64,000 nt of DNA from Hyphomonas sp. (GTDB lineage Bacteria > Pseudomonadota > Alphaproteobacteria > Caulobacterales > Hyphomonadaceae): positions 1,054,001 to 1,118,000 of the forward strand of contig CP051229.1 of assembly GCA_017792365.1 (NCBI GenBank), given 5' to 3'. Position 1 is the stretch's first letter, and each line of letters opens with the position of its first letter. Positions 18,662-29,140 of this stretch are shown one piece after another. The translations under genes were made by a program, and so were the position numbers. Below the pieces are notes generated by a model. That model was given only the letters and a program-made list of their open reading frames with translations, made no database searches and was not told where the DNA came from.

Positions 18662-20334
18662 CTACTCAGCCATCAGCCCGTTGAACGTCGTCCCGAAGAA
18701 ATCGCCCTTCACCCAGACCGGACGCTCGTCCATGTCCGCCACATTGCGCGCAATCTGGGCGTTGACCTCGGTGAAGGCCGCCAGCGCGCCAAAGTCCACC
18801 AGGTCGATCTCGTCAGACACGCGGTGATAATGCTTCAGCCGGAACGTGTTCTGCGCCTCGCCGCCATTGGCGAATCCCGGCCGCACGAAGATCGACGGCA
18901 CCCCTGCTTCACGAAGGAATAATGGTCAGACCGCGTGAAGAAGTTCTGCTCAGGCTGCGGATCGGGCGACAGCGCCAGCCCCCGCGCATTCGCAGCCGCC
19001 TCAACCGCCGAGAACATCGTAGACCGCTCCGCGCCAAAGGCGATCAGGTCGGTGAACTCATAAGTCACGATCGGCATGTCGAGGTTGATGTTCGCAACGA
19101 CAGCCTCCTTCGCCACGGTCGGATCGCGCGCAAAATAGTCTGACCCGATCAGCCCCTTCTCTTCAGCCGTCAGCGCAATGAACATCACCGACCGGCGCGG
19201 CGGATCAGCCGCCAGCACCCGCGCCGCCTCCAGCATCGACGCAATCCCCGACGCGTTGTCCATCGCACCGTTGAAGATCTGGTCGTCATCCTCCAGCACG
19301 CTCTGCCGCACCCCGACATGGTCAAGGTGCGCCGTCAGCACCACATACTCGCCCTTCAGTTCCGGATCTCTGCCCTCCACCACGCCGATGACATTGTGGC
19401 TGTCGATACGCTGGTGACGGCTCTCGATCGCGATCCGCGCCGTCACCCCATCCAGCGCGAACCCCGGCACATCCCCCTGCTCGCTATCCGCCAGCGCCGA
19501 GATCTCCGCCCACTCCATCTCCTGACCGGCAAACAGAGCCGCCGCGCCTTCATCCCCCATTGAGGCCGCCGCCTGGATATTGCCATAGGTCGTGAAGGCC
19601 TGCCCGCCATCCTCCAGCCAGCGCATCGACACCGACCGGCTCGCAGCCGCCTGCTCCACCCTCGACTCCCACGACCGCACCCGCTCGCGATCCGGCGTCG
19701 TCAGCGTGATGATCCCCACGGCGCCGCGCTCCGATGCGCGGTCGCGCTGCGTATTCCCGTAGTGCGCGCGCTCCTCGCTGTTCAGGAATTTCGGCGCGCC
19801 CGGCAGCAGCGCCACGATCTTCCCGTCCACGTCCAGCCCGGCATAATCGTCTCGCCCATGAGCCGGCGAAACAAACCCGAAACCGGCGAACACGACCTCC
19901 TCATCGACGACCACATTCTCGCCGAACGACGATGCGCCCACCATGTAGCTCTCGCCCCGCGTGAACGCGCCCGGCTCCGGCACGCCGCGCACCTCTAGCG
20001 TTCCGCCGCCATTGCTGTCCTGGGAATACGCCAGCAGCGGCACGTCCTGCATGTAGGTCCCATTGTCGCCGCCCGGCGATAGTCCGATCTCCGCCATCCG
20101 GCCGGCGACGTATTCCGCCGCCGCATCAAAGCCCGGCGTTCCCGCCTCGCGCCCCTCGCGGGCGTCATCCGCCAGCCACGCCACATCCGCCCGCAAACGC
20201 TGCCGCGCGCCCCGCGCCGTCTCGCCGCCCGCAGCCTCGACGCCTGCCGGCCCCGCGCCGCCCGGTGCGCTCGCACACCCCGCCGCCGCCAGCGCCATCA
20301 GGGCTGCACTCGCCAGACCAGTCTTCAACGCCAT
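18662..20334 (-). CDS. M28-family aminopeptidase lipoprotein (apparent frameshift)
   Basis: The 557-residue (corrected) secreted metallopeptidase starts MALKTGLASAALMALAAAGC, a lipoprotein signal with the lipobox Cys at 20. A PA-type insert follows, then the M28 catalytic core: TAHLDHVG (Zn His), NGAMDNASG (bridging Asp), TAEEKGLIGS (Glu pair), NINLDMP (Zn Asp) and SDHYSF (Zn His). After FVKQG the frame is lost. Restoring one G (C run at 18901-18904 on the plus strand) continues as VPSIFVRPGFANGG to the stop at 18662. It likely degrades peptides in the periplasm or at the outer membrane. Confidence 0.88.
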
Positions 20335-20511
20335 ACTGCGGCTCCGCTCATCCTCACCCGGAATTTCTAGATTGCAGCCAACATGAGCCGCGTCCGCCGG
20401 TAAAGCCCACCAGCGCGCCGAACACACTGAAATGACTGACTCAATTGTCGCGCTGGCAGAACACCAGGCGCCCGCTCCCCCTCATGGCTTCTTCGCCTCG
20501 CCTCTAGGCAA

Positions 20512-20949
20512 TCACGACGTCTCAACCGCCAGCGAATAACGGCAGGCCTGCGCATGCGAGGGTCGACCGCGCCAGGCATACTCGAAACTGCCGACCTGAT
20601 CGGCCATGACCCGGATCAGCGCCCGGCCGGACTCCGTGTTCAGCGCATTCGCCACGCCGTTATACCGGATGTTGGCCGCCCGCCCGTCCCGCGTCACATC
20701 ATAGACGATCGCCATCTGGTCCAGCGTGCCGACAGACCTTGAATCGTGAAACGCCGGCACCGCCTCCAGCGGCACCACGATCTCCGCTTCGTTCACCAGC
20801 TCGATATCCGCCGTCTCGCACGGCGTCGTCTCGGCGGCGGCGAACGGCCGCTCCACGCCGCCATACTGCGCAACCTTGTCGCTGACGCATCCGCCCAGCG
20901 CCAGCACAAGCGTTGAAGCGGCGCAGCCCAGAACCAGTCCCCTCATCAT
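20512..20949 (-). CDS. small lipoprotein with TonB C-terminal-like domain
   Basis: The 145-residue protein has the lipoprotein signal MMRGLVLGCAASTLVLALGGC. The mature part has the pattern MAIVYDVTRDGRAANIRYNG, then ALIRVMADQVGSFEYAWRGRP, which resembles the energy-transducer TonB C-terminal fold (a beta strand with DGRV/A, then a helix, then FxPA). It lacks the usual Pro-rich spacer, so it is more likely a stand-alone domain than a functional TonB. It is 7 bp downstream of the isoaspartyl peptidase gene, so the two are probably co-transcribed. Confidence 0.6.
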   Translation of the reverse strand: MMRGLVLGCAASTLVLALGGCVSDKVAQYGGVERPFAAAETTPCETADIELVNEAEIVVPLEAVPAFHDSRSVGTLDQMAIVYDVTRDGRAANIRYNGVANALNTESGRALIRVMADQVGSFEYAWRGRPSHAQACRYSLAVETS

Positions 20950-20956
20950 GACCTCC

Positions 20957-21994
20957 TCAGTCTGGATAAACCTTCGTCTCTTTCACTCCACGCGCATCGA
21001 TCTGTCCGCGGTACATGCCCGCCGAATTGAACGCCAGCGACACCGACCCGTCGTGAGAAATCACGATCGCGCCGCCATCGCCGCCAAGGTCCGCAATCTC
21101 TTTCAGTGTGGCCTGCGTCGCCGCTTCGGCGCTCATCCCTTCGGCCACGCGCGCGCACACCATCCGCGCAAAGCTGGTGCGGATGTAGTATTCGCCATGC
21201 CCCGTCGACGACACCGCACAGCTCGCATTGTCCGCATACCCGCCGGCCCCGACGATCGGCGCATCACCAACCCGCCCGGGCATCTTCGCCATCATTCCGC
21301 CGGTCGACGTTGCAGCCGCCAGATTGCCCTCGCGATCCATCGCCACCGCGCCGACCGTCCCGGTGTTCTTCGCTTCCTCAAGCTGGTCCAGCACACGCTG
21401 CAGCGAGTCCAGCCGCTGCTCCGTCACGAAGTAATCCTCTTCCCGCATGTCCAGCCCCGAATGCGCAGCCAGCGCGTCCGCATGGATCCCGGCGAACATC
21501 ACGTGCGGGGTTTGCTCCATCACCAGCCGCGCCGCCGAGATCGGGTTCTTCGTGAACCGCAGCTGCGCCACGGCCCCCGCATTGCGGTCGCGCCCGTCCA
21601 TGATCATTGCGTCCAGCTCGGCCTTGCCGGCCAGCGTCAGCACGGCCCCGCGACCGGCGTTGAAGCTCTCGTCATCTTCAAGAACCCGCACCGCCGCCTC
21701 GACCGCATCCAGCGCCAGCCCGCCCTCGCGCAGCACCGCAGCGCCGGCCTCCATCGCCGCGTCCAGCCCGGCCATCGCCGCCGCCTCGCGCTCGGCCGAA
21801 AGCGATCCAGAGCTCAGCGCCCCCGCCCCGCCATGCACCAGCAGCGTCCATTCGGGCTTTTCCAGAGGCGCCGGGGTGGATGTCTCGCCCTCGCGCGCCT
21901 GCGCCGACCGCGCTTCAACCGGCGCCTCGCGCACCGGCGGCTCGCTCGCACACGCAGCCAGCCCCAAAGCAGCCCCAACAACGAGCAAACGCAT
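20957..21994 (-). CDS. isoaspartyl peptidase/L-asparaginase (Ntn-hydrolase), lipoprotein
   Basis: The Ntn-hydrolase is made as a precursor that self-cleaves before a Thr. The cleavage region KNTGTVGAVAMDREGNLAA contains that Thr, and STGGMMAKMPGRVGDAPIVG and GAGGYADNASCAVSSTGHGE are the substrate-site blocks. The frame is open to 22024, but MRLLVVGAALGLAACAS at 21994 gives a clean lipoprotein signal. A periplasmic location with an M28 peptidase nearby suggests peptide and isoaspartyl-dipeptide catabolism. The family is certain; the in vivo substrate is not. Confidence 0.88.
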   Translation of the reverse strand: MRLLVVGAALGLAACASEPPVREAPVEARSAQAREGETSTPAPLEKPEWTLLVHGGAGALSSGSLSAEREAAAMAGLDAAMEAGAAVLREGGLALDAVEAAVRVLEDDESFNAGRGAVLTLAGKAELDAMIMDGRDRNAGAVAQLRFTKNPISAARLVMEQTPHVMFAGIHADALAAHSGLDMREEDYFVTEQRLDSLQRVLDQLEEAKNTGTVGAVAMDREGNLAAATSTGGMMAKMPGRVGDAPIVGAGGYADNASCAVSSTGHGEYYIRTSFARMVCARVAEGMSAEAATQATLKEIADLGGDGGAIVISHDGSVSLAFNSAGMYRGQIDARGVKETKVYPD

Positions 21995-22082
21995 GCAACC
22001 GGCTCCCTGCGTGAAATGTCGCAAGCAGCCTAGACTGCTTGCAACCTTCAGGGAAAGCCCCGTTGGGGGACCGATGAAACCA

Positions 22083-23147
22083 TCAGTGCCGCGCTTCCAG
22101 AACCATGTTGAACGGCCCTTCCGTCGCCCGCTTCACATGACCGAAACCTCCAGCCTTGATCACCTCGGTCAGCTTCGCCTGCCCGGCCTGCGCGCCCAGC
22201 CCAAGCCCGACCTCCTGATCAAGCGAGGTCGGCACGCAGATCATGGTCGAGGCGTTGTAATAGATCCGCCCCACAGGATTGAGATTGTCTTCCGGCGCAT
22301 CCCCGGCGATCGGCTCGACGATCATCCACGCGCCATCGGGTTTCAGGATGCGCTTCATGTTCCCGGCGCAACCTTCCGGATCGCCCATGTCATGCAGCGC
22401 GTCGAAGGTCGTGATCAGGTCGAACCCGGTCTCGGAAATGTCCTTCGCCGTCACCGCCTCGAAGCGAACCCGATCCGCCACGCCATGCGCCTTCGCGTGC
22501 TTGCGCGCCTTCTCGATCGATGGCTCATGGAAGTCGTAGCCAACGAATGTCGCGTTCGGAAACGCCTCGGCCATCAGCAGCGTCGAAAACCCGACCCCGC
22601 AGCCAATGTCAGCGACCTTGGCGCCCGCATCCAGCCGCTCGCCGATCCCGTCCAGCGCCGGCAACCAGTTCTGCACGATATTGTTCACATAGCCGGGACG
22701 GAAGAAATCGCCGACCGCGCAGAACAGGCATCCCGCGCTGTCGCCCCAGCGCACGCCGCCGCCATTGCGGAAGGCCGCCTCCACCTTCGCCTCGCCCTCG
22801 ATCGTCGCCGCGGCGAGATCGAACGCGCTGACCAGATAGACCGGGCTATCCTTCACCACGAACACCATCGCCTGTTCCGGCGTCATCGAGAACGTCTTGG
22901 CCTTTGCGTCGTACATCACATAGCCGTTCGCCGCCTGCGCCATCAGCCACTCGCGCACATACCGCTCGGCCAGACCGCCGGCGCGCTGCGCCAGTTCCGC
23001 GGGCGTGGCCGGTCCGCCTTCATACAGCGCCTCGAACAATCCCAGCCGCGCGCCCACGCGGACCGTCGCAACACTGTTCGCCGCCCCCAGATCGCCCAGC
23101 ATCTTGCCGACGAACTCGTGCAGCTTGTCCATGTTCACATCGCTCAT
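22083..23147 (-). CDS. SAM-dependent methyltransferase with N-terminal winged helix
   Basis: The ~354-residue protein has an N-terminal dimerisation/winged-helix part (ARLGLFEALYEGGPATPAEL, like O-methyltransferases) and a class I methyltransferase fold: motif I VADIGCGVGFSTLLMAE, FVGYDFHEPSIEKAR, FDLITTFDALHDMGDPEG and LKPDGAWMIVEP. Start ATG 23147 (MSDVNMDKLHEFVG) has the AGGAAAGG-type site upstream; the longer in-frame start at 23198 looks non-coding. The substrate is unknown. Confidence 0.82.
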   Translation of the reverse strand: MSDVNMDKLHEFVGKMLGDLGAANSVATVRVGARLGLFEALYEGGPATPAELAQRAGGLAERYVREWLMAQAANGYVMYDAKAKTFSMTPEQAMVFVVKDSPVYLVSAFDLAAATIEGEAKVEAAFRNGGGVRWGDSAGCLFCAVGDFFRPGYVNNIVQNWLPALDGIGERLDAGAKVADIGCGVGFSTLLMAEAFPNATFVGYDFHEPSIEKARKHAKAHGVADRVRFEAVTAKDISETGFDLITTFDALHDMGDPEGCAGNMKRILKPDGAWMIVEPIAGDAPEDNLNPVGRIYYNASTMICVPTSLDQEVGLGLGAQAGQAKLTEVIKAGGFGHVKRATEGPFNMVLEARH

Positions 23148-23246
23148 TTTGGTCGCACCTTTCCTGTCGCCAGCTTTCGCTGGCCGCTTGGCCCCCAAGA
23201 ACCTGTCTGATTGTGGCGCGTTGAAACCGCGCCGTTGCGCGGCGCC

Positions 23247-23528
23247 CTAGTTGTTGGCCGTCAGCGGATCGATGATCTGCGGGATCTCCGTCAGCCTGGT
23301 CACATGTATGCCGCTCAGTTCGGCATGTTTCATGATCGCTTCCTCACTCGGCGCGAGATAGACGCAGAAGGTCTTCTCCGCCGCGACATAGCTGTGCAGC
23401 CAGTGGACATTCTCCAGCTTCTCGATCGCCTGGTTCGACGCCCGCGCTGCGCCGCACAGCTCCACGATCGACATGCCGCCTACGCCCGGAATGTCCCTTT
23501 CGATGAGGTATCGCTTGAGTGTCGCCAT
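23247..23528 (-). CDS. DUF4242-family small protein
   Basis: The 93-residue cytosolic protein, starting MATLKRYLIERDIPGVGG, fits the DUF4242 pattern (YLIERDIPGVG..., then VHWLHSYVAAEKTFCVYLAPSEEAIMKHAELSG). It is a ferredoxin-like fold family with proposed metal-binding or monooxygenase-like roles that are not settled. It is divergent from a LysR-type regulator across 119 bp that contain a palindrome, so the regulator probably controls it. Confidence 0.78.
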   Translation of the reverse strand: MATLKRYLIERDIPGVGGMSIVELCGAARASNQAIEKLENVHWLHSYVAAEKTFCVYLAPSEEAIMKHAELSGIHVTRLTEIPQIIDPLTANN

Positions 23529-23620
23529 TGTCCGCATCCGTTATCTGCCGTCCGCCTAAGGACCGCACGAACACCCTCGCCGAACCTCCAGATAAAGACA
23601 AACCACAGTTTCTTTGCGCC

Positions 23621-23639
23621 ACTAAAGAAAAGCTTTAGT
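23621..23639. promoter_or_regulatory. candidate LysR-type operator
   Basis: A perfect 7+7 inverted repeat, ACTAAAG - 5 bases - CTTTAGT, ends 8 bp before the start codon of the LysR gene, in the divergent region shared with the DUF4242 gene. The position suits autorepression by the LysR regulator. Confidence 0.55.
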
Positions 23640-23647
23640 ATGCGGAC

Positions 23648-24574
23648 ATGGTCGCGATCACGCACCTCAAGTCCCTGCAGGCGCTCGAAAGCGCCCTGCG
23701 CGCTGGCTCCTTCAAGGCCGCCGCCGACCGCCTTGGCATCACCCCAGCCGCCGTCGGCCAGCGCATCAAGACGCTCGAGGACTATCTGGGTGTCGACCTT
23801 CTCGTGCGCGGCCGCTCAGGCCTGCGCCCCACGCCGGAACTCGACCAGGCCCTGCCGCACCTCTCCGAAGCCTTCAACGCGCTCACCCGCGTCTCCGACA
23901 TCCTCGACTTCCAGCGCACTAACGAGATCCACATCGCCGCCAATTCCGACTTCATCGAGCTGTGGCTCGCCCCGCGCCTGCCCGCCTTCCGCGCCCGCCA
24001 CCCCAACACCCTCTTCTGTCTGAACGGCGAGGGCGACATTCCCATGCGCCTTGGCGCCGCCGACATCGAAATCCGCTTCTCCGCCCCGCGCGAGGATGCC
24101 GACTGCCTGTTCCACGACGCCCTCACGCCAATTTCTTCACCAGAAAACATCTCGCGCACCGACCGCGCCAATATCCCCGACATCCGCAACCGCCTCTCGG
24201 GCTTCCCGCTTCTGCATCTCGACTTCTACAAGGATGACCCCGTCGCACCTGACTGGCCGAAATGGATCGACGCCAACGACTTCAACCGCGACCACCCGGC
24301 CATCGGCGTGCGCTACCAGCGCCTCGCGCCTGCGATCGACGCCATCATCGCCAGCGCCGGCTACATGATCTGCGGCCTCGCCCTGCTCCGCCCGCAGCTA
24401 GAGGCCAACGCCGTCGCGCCTGCCTTCCCGACGATCGCGCCGACCCGCACCACGCACACCTACAACGCCCGCTTCCGCGCCGACGCCCTCAACCGCCCCC
24501 AGGTCCAGCGCTTCCGCTCATGGCTGCTGGAAGAGGCAGTCCGCACCCGCGAGTGGCTTCAGTCCATGGAATGA
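23648..24574 (+). CDS. LysR-family transcriptional regulator (GcvA-like)
   Basis: The 308-residue regulator has an N-terminal winged HTH (HLKSLQALESALRAGSFKAAADRLGITPAAVGQRIKTLEDYLGVDLLVR) and a C-terminal effector domain starting at NEIHIAANSDFIELWLAPRL. The helix SFKAAADRLGITPAAVGQ and the later layout resemble the GcvA group. It is divergent from DUF4242, its likely target, with a palindromic site between them. The effector is unknown. Confidence 0.88.
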   Translation: MVAITHLKSLQALESALRAGSFKAAADRLGITPAAVGQRIKTLEDYLGVDLLVRGRSGLRPTPELDQALPHLSEAFNALTRVSDILDFQRTNEIHIAANSDFIELWLAPRLPAFRARHPNTLFCLNGEGDIPMRLGAADIEIRFSAPREDADCLFHDALTPISSPENISRTDRANIPDIRNRLSGFPLLHLDFYKDDPVAPDWPKWIDANDFNRDHPAIGVRYQRLAPAIDAIIASAGYMICGLALLRPQLEANAVAPAFPTIAPTRTTHTYNARFRADALNRPQVQRFRSWLLEEAVRTREWLQSME

Positions 24575-24596
24575 CTCGACGTGCACGGTCTACCTG

Positions 24597-24920
24597 CTAC
24601 CGCTCCGGCTCCCCGCGCGCCAACTTTTCCGTAAGCGCCACGTACCGATCCTCCGGCGCCAGCGTCCACCAGTTGATGTCGTACGTGCGGCATACCCAAG
24701 TATGAAACACCAGCCCAATGAGTACATCGCCGAAGATGTAGATGAGGCTCCACGGTCCCAAAAAGTATGCCAGCACGCCAGAGATCAGCAGGTAGCGCCC
24801 GATCTTCCAAGGCAGCTTCCATTTTGGCCGTACGACCCGCCCGGTGTGCACGTAACCCAGTGCAGCAAGCGCCGTCGCCAGCGCCACATAAGGCAGCGCG
24901 GCAAGCAGCGCCGACGCCAC
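24597..24920 (-). CDS. small multi-span membrane protein
   Basis: The 107-residue protein has three hydrophobic stretches (LLAALPYVALATALAALGYV, RYLLISGVLAYFLGPW, SLIYIFGDVLIGLVFHTWV) and a polar C-terminus. Its GTG start at 24920 overlaps the valS stop (TAGTG), which suggests translational coupling with valS. No family was recognised. Confidence 0.6.
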   Translation of the reverse strand: MASALLAALPYVALATALAALGYVHTGRVVRPKWKLPWKIGRYLLISGVLAYFLGPWSLIYIFGDVLIGLVFHTWVCRTYDINWWTLAPEDRYVALTEKLARGEPER

Positions 24921-27819
24921 TACCCAGCCGCCTCAAGCTGCTTCAGCGCCGCCGCCAATTTCGCCTTCGTCTCGCCAGCCGAAGCCACGCGCTCCTTCTG
25001 CTCGTCGACGACTTCCGGCGGCGCCTTCTCCACGAATTGCGGATTGCCCAGACGCTTCTCCAGCCCGGTGATCTCGCCGTCCAGCTTGCCGATCTCCTTG
25101 GCCAGCCGCGCCTTCTCGGCGCCAAGGTCGATGAGGTCCGCCACCGACAGGCACGCCGTCGCCTCGTCGACCACCACCTGGATCGTCCCCTTCGGCGCCG
25201 CATCGACGAACGACACGTCCTCGACCCGCGCCAGCCGCTCGATCAGCGCGCGATAGTTCTCCAGCCGCCCTCTCGTCTCGTCCGACGCCCCCACCAGCGC
25301 CAGCGGAACCTTCGCCCCCGCCGGCACATTCACATCCTGCCGCGCCGAACGCACCGAAGAGATCAACCGGATCACCCAGTCCACCTCGGCCTCCGCCGCC
25401 GCATCCGACAACCCGCCCAGCTCCGGCCAGCGCTGCACGATCAGCAGCCTGCGCTCGCCCTCCGCCACGCCCGCATCCGCCTGCAGCGTGTCGAACAATT
25501 CCTCCGTCACGAACGGCATGAACGGATGCAGCATGTGCAGCATCTGCTCGATCACCCACGCCGCCGTTGCGCGCGTCTCGGCCTTCGCCGTCTCGTCCTC
25601 GCCAGAGAACAACGGCTTCACCAGTTCCAGATACCAGTCGCAGAACACGTTCCACGTGAAGCGATAGGCCGAACCCGCCGCCTCATTGAAGCGATACTGC
25701 TCGATCCCCTTCGCCGTCTCCGCCGTCGCCTTCGCGACCTCGGCGATGATCCACTTGTTCAGCGTGTGCTTCACACCCTTCGGATCGAAATCCGCAGTCC
25801 GCACGCACTCGTTCATCTGCGAGAAGCGGAACGCATTCCACAGCTTGGTCGAGAAGTTGCGATAGCCTTCCACCCGCTGCTTCGACAGCTTGATGTCGCG
25901 CCCTGCGCCGCCATCGCCGTCAGCGTCATCCGCAGCGCATCGGCGCCATACTCGTCGACCAGCTCCGTGGGATCGATCACGTTCCCCTTCGACTTCGACA
26001 TCTTCTGGCCCTTCTCGTCGCGGACCAGCGCATGAATGTAGACGTCCTTGAAGGGAACCTCGCCCATGAAGTGCAGCCCCTGCATCATCATCCGCGCCAC
26101 CCAGAAGAAAATGATGTCGAACGCCGTCACCAGCACCGAAGTCGGATAGAATTCCTTCAACGCCGGATCATCATTCCCCGGCCACCCCATCGTCGAAAAC
26201 GGCCACAGGCCAGACGAGAACCACGTGTCGAGAACGTCCGTGTCGCGCATCAACGGGATATTATGGTGCTCGTCTCCAAGGCCGGCCAACATCGCTCGGT
26301 ACTCTTCGGGCGTGTCGACCTCCACAAACTTGGCGCCCGTTACTGAGACCACCGCGCCATATGTTTCTTTCAGCGCATCTGAGATCTCGAAGACCGATTC
26401 ACCGACAAAGAGCTCGCGCTCAGGCGCCTCCGGTCCCGGGAACACCACAATATTCCCATCACTCGCTTTTGCGAGTGTGATCACGGGCCCAAACCACGCC
26501 GGTATCCGATGCCCCCACCACAGCTGCCGCGAGATGCACCACGGCTCGATGTTCCGCATCCACTCGAAGTAGGTCTTCTCCCAGTTCTTCGGCACGAACC
26601 GGGTGCGCCCGTCCTCCACCGCCGCAATCGCCGGTTTCGCCAGCTTCTTCGCGTCGACATACCACTGGTCCGTCAGCATCGGCTCGATCACCGCGTTCGA
26701 ACGATCGCCGAACGGCTGCATGATCTTCTTGTCTTCCACCTCGATCAGAAGCCCCAGCGCGTCGATGTCGGCCACAACGGCCTTGCGCGCCTCGAAGCGA
26801 TCCATACCGCGATACTTCTCCGGCACGTGCTCGGCGTCGGCCATCGCGCCCTTCTCGTCCATCAGGATGTACATCGGCAGGTCGTGACGCTTCGCCACCA
26901 TGTGGTCGTTGAAGTCATGCGCGCCGGTGATCTTCACCGCACCCGAACCGAAGTCCGGATCGGGGTGCTCATCCGCAATGATCGGAATGTAGCGATCCGC
27001 CAGCGGCAGCAGCACGCGCTTGCCGACAATCGGCGCATACCGCTCATCGCTCGGATGCACCGCCACCGCGCCATCGCCCAGCATCGTCTCCGGACGCGTG
27101 GTCGCGATCGAGATGTAGTCGCGCTCCTCCTCGAGAATCACGTTCCCGTCCGCATCCTTCTCGACGTACGTATACGTCTCGCCGTTCTCCAGCGGATACT
27201 TGAAGTGCCAGAAGTGTCCCTTCACTTCCCGGTTCTCCACTTCAAGGTCGGAGATCGCCGTCTGGAAATGCGGATCCCAATTCACCAGCCGCTTGTCGCG
27301 ATAGATGAGCCCGTCATTGTAGAGGTCGACAAACACCTTGGTGACCGCCGCCACCATCTGGTCATCCTCGACGCCCTTCTCGCCCATCGTGAACTTCTCG
27401 CGCGACCAGTCGCACGACGCCCCAAGCCGGCGCAGCTGCTGCATGATCTGCCCGCCGGACTGTTCCTTCCATTCCCACACCCGCTCGATGAACGTCTCGC
27501 GCCCCAGCGACGCCCGGCTCTCATTGCCGCCCGCCTCGGCCAGCTGCCGCTCCACCACCATCTGCGTCGCAATCCCGGCATGGTCCGTGCCCGGCTGCCA
27601 CAAGACGCGCTTGCCCTGCATCCGGTTGAACCGCGCCAGCACGTCCTGCAGCGTGTTGTTCAGCGCATGGCCGATGTGCAGCACGCCCGTCACGTTCGGC
27701 GGCGGAATGACGATCGAGAACGGCTCGCCCTCACCCTGCGGCTTGAACGCGTCCGCGCCCTCCCACTTGGCGTAGATGTCGCCCTCACGGGCGGTCGGAT
27801 CAAAACGATTCTCGATCAT
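24920..27819 (-). CDS. valS: valine--tRNA ligase (apparent frameshift)
   Basis: The class Ia aminoacyl-tRNA synthetase has ~966 residues when corrected. It has the HIGH box at 48-51 ([14 protein letters not shown]), the editing domain, [12 protein letters not shown], the anticodon-binding domain, and the C-terminal coiled-coil arm characteristic of ValS ([23 protein letters not shown]). After LTAMAAQG the frame is lost; inserting one base at about 25900 restores [20 protein letters not shown]. The gene is essential, so a real null frameshift is implausible; a sequencing error is likely. ATG 27819 ([16 protein letters not shown]) was chosen over the longer frame start. Confidence 0.95.
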
Positions 27820-27979
27820 GGACGCGGCCAGACTCTCAACAATCACAACCTGAAAGGAAGGCGAAAACACCTACCCCCAACCCCCGCCCCTGTCATCCCG
27901 TCATTGAACACCCTCAACCCACCTTGCAGACCTCGTCCAATCCGTCCCACATGGCCCGCCTACGAAGGGAGGCATCGTC

Positions 27980-28327
27980 ATGGCCGTCACCAGAATCGTT
28001 GCCAACCTCAAGGCTGAGGACCCGATGGCCCTTGCCGAATTCTACAAACAGGTCTTCGCCCTCAATCTGCCCTTCGATATGGGCTGGATCGCCTTTCTCA
28101 CCCGCGACGCCACCCAGAAGATCGAACTCCACACGGCCTCCCAGGGCGGCAATGACACGGAACTTCCCGTGATCTCCATCGGCGTGGACGACCTCGACGC
28201 CACGGAAGCCGCCGTTCGCGCAACCGGCGCCGAAATCGTTTACGGCCCGACAAGAGAGGAATGGGGCCTCCGCCGCTTCTTCTTCCGCGACCCTGCCGGC
28301 AACCTCATCAACGTCGTCGACAGCTGA
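27980..28327 (+). CDS. VOC-family (glyoxalase-like) protein
   Basis: The 115-residue vicinal-oxygen-chelate protein starts AVTRIVANLKAEDPMALAEFY, which gives the first beta-alpha-beta unit with FYKQVFALNLPFDMGWIAFL. The C-terminal half has ISIGVDDLDATEAAVRATGAEIVYG and FFFRDPAGNLINVVDS. GGGAGG upstream of ATG 27980 is a good ribosome site. Members include glyoxalases and dioxygenases; specificity cannot be inferred. Confidence 0.8.
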   Translation: MAVTRIVANLKAEDPMALAEFYKQVFALNLPFDMGWIAFLTRDATQKIELHTASQGGNDTELPVISIGVDDLDATEAAVRATGAEIVYGPTREEWGLRRFFFRDPAGNLINVVDS

Positions 28328-28401
28328 CAAGCCGGCAACACCCCGCCCTACCGCCCAACGCCGCGCCTATCTCATCCCGCCAACTCACCCGCGCCCCTGA
28401 A

Positions 28402-28546
28402 CCCCAGTCTCCGCTGGGGACGCGTGACTTTCGTCACGCTTCCAATCCAACGCGCCTCAAGGAGACGCATCCCCTGCCCTCATCCTGAGCTTGTCGAAGG
28501 AAGGCTGGGGTCCAGTCCAAGAAGAGAAAGCCGGGCGAAGCCCGAC
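28402..28546. repeat. composite intergenic hairpin/repeat tract
   Basis: Between the VOC gene and 28645 the DNA holds CCCCAG/CTGGGG (28402-28419), then a perfect GCGTGAC-TTTC-GTCACGC hairpin (28422-28439). After these comes CATCCTGAGCTTGTCGAAGG at 28481-28500, a well-known alphaproteobacterial intergenic repeat core, and a small CGGGC-GAA-GCCCG stem. No gene is seen in this stretch. Confidence 0.6.
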
Positions 28547-28644
28547 CATCTGTCCCATCAGAAGAAACAGCGAGACGCCCGCGCATCCGGCCATTCGCGA
28601 AGATCTATCCAACACCTCTCACCCACCCGCATCATGCCCCCCAC

Positions 28645-29133
28645 ATGAACACGGCCTCACCATCAGCAGATCAAAGCAACCCGACGCTCGACCGCGTCCG
28701 GGCGCTGATCGCGTTGATGCTGCAATTCCTCGAAGACCCGGCCCGACACCTCGACCTCGAACGCCTCTTCACCGAAGCCGAGCAGCTCCTCGCCCGCCTC
28801 ACCTTCGAAGCCGCAGCCCGCATCGCCGGACGCCCCGACCTCCTCGACACCCACGAAGCCTACGCCGTTACAACCGGACGCCGCCTCGACATCCGCGTCC
28901 GCCTGAAGCCAAGCGCGCTCCACCCCCACCACCGCATCATCCTCAACCGCCGCCGCACGTCACGCATGGCCCAATACCGCCGCGCCATGGGCCGGCGCAG
29001 CCGCTTCTCCCGCAAACTCACTTACCTCTATTTCCGCAACCAGCGCCGCAGCTATGGGCCGCGTCTCGCACGCGCATCAGCCAGCGCCGCATCACCCGCC
29101 CACACCCCATCCCGCATCGCGGCGCCGCCCTAA
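28645..29133 (+). CDS. hypothetical basic protein
   Basis: The frame encodes 162 residues. The first half is helical and acidic (TLDRVRALIALMLQFLEDPARHLDLERLFTEAEQLLARL), which looks like a genuine protein. The second half is very Arg-rich (RRRTSRMAQYRRAMGRRSR) with a His-Pro segment. No family was recognised. The lack of a clear ribosome site and the repeat-rich surroundings keep confidence moderate. Confidence 0.4.
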   Translation: MNTASPSADQSNPTLDRVRALIALMLQFLEDPARHLDLERLFTEAEQLLARLTFEAAARIAGRPDLLDTHEAYAVTTGRRLDIRVRLKPSALHPHHRIILNRRRTSRMAQYRRAMGRRSRFSRKLTYLYFRNQRRSYGPRLARASASAASPAHTPSRIAAPP

Positions 29134-29140
29134 ACTACCC

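Noticed and set aside
24920-27819. valS as a pseudogene or as two genes
   Set aside because: Valyl-tRNA synthetase is essential and both halves are perfectly conserved across a single-base gap; sequencing error is the simpler explanation.
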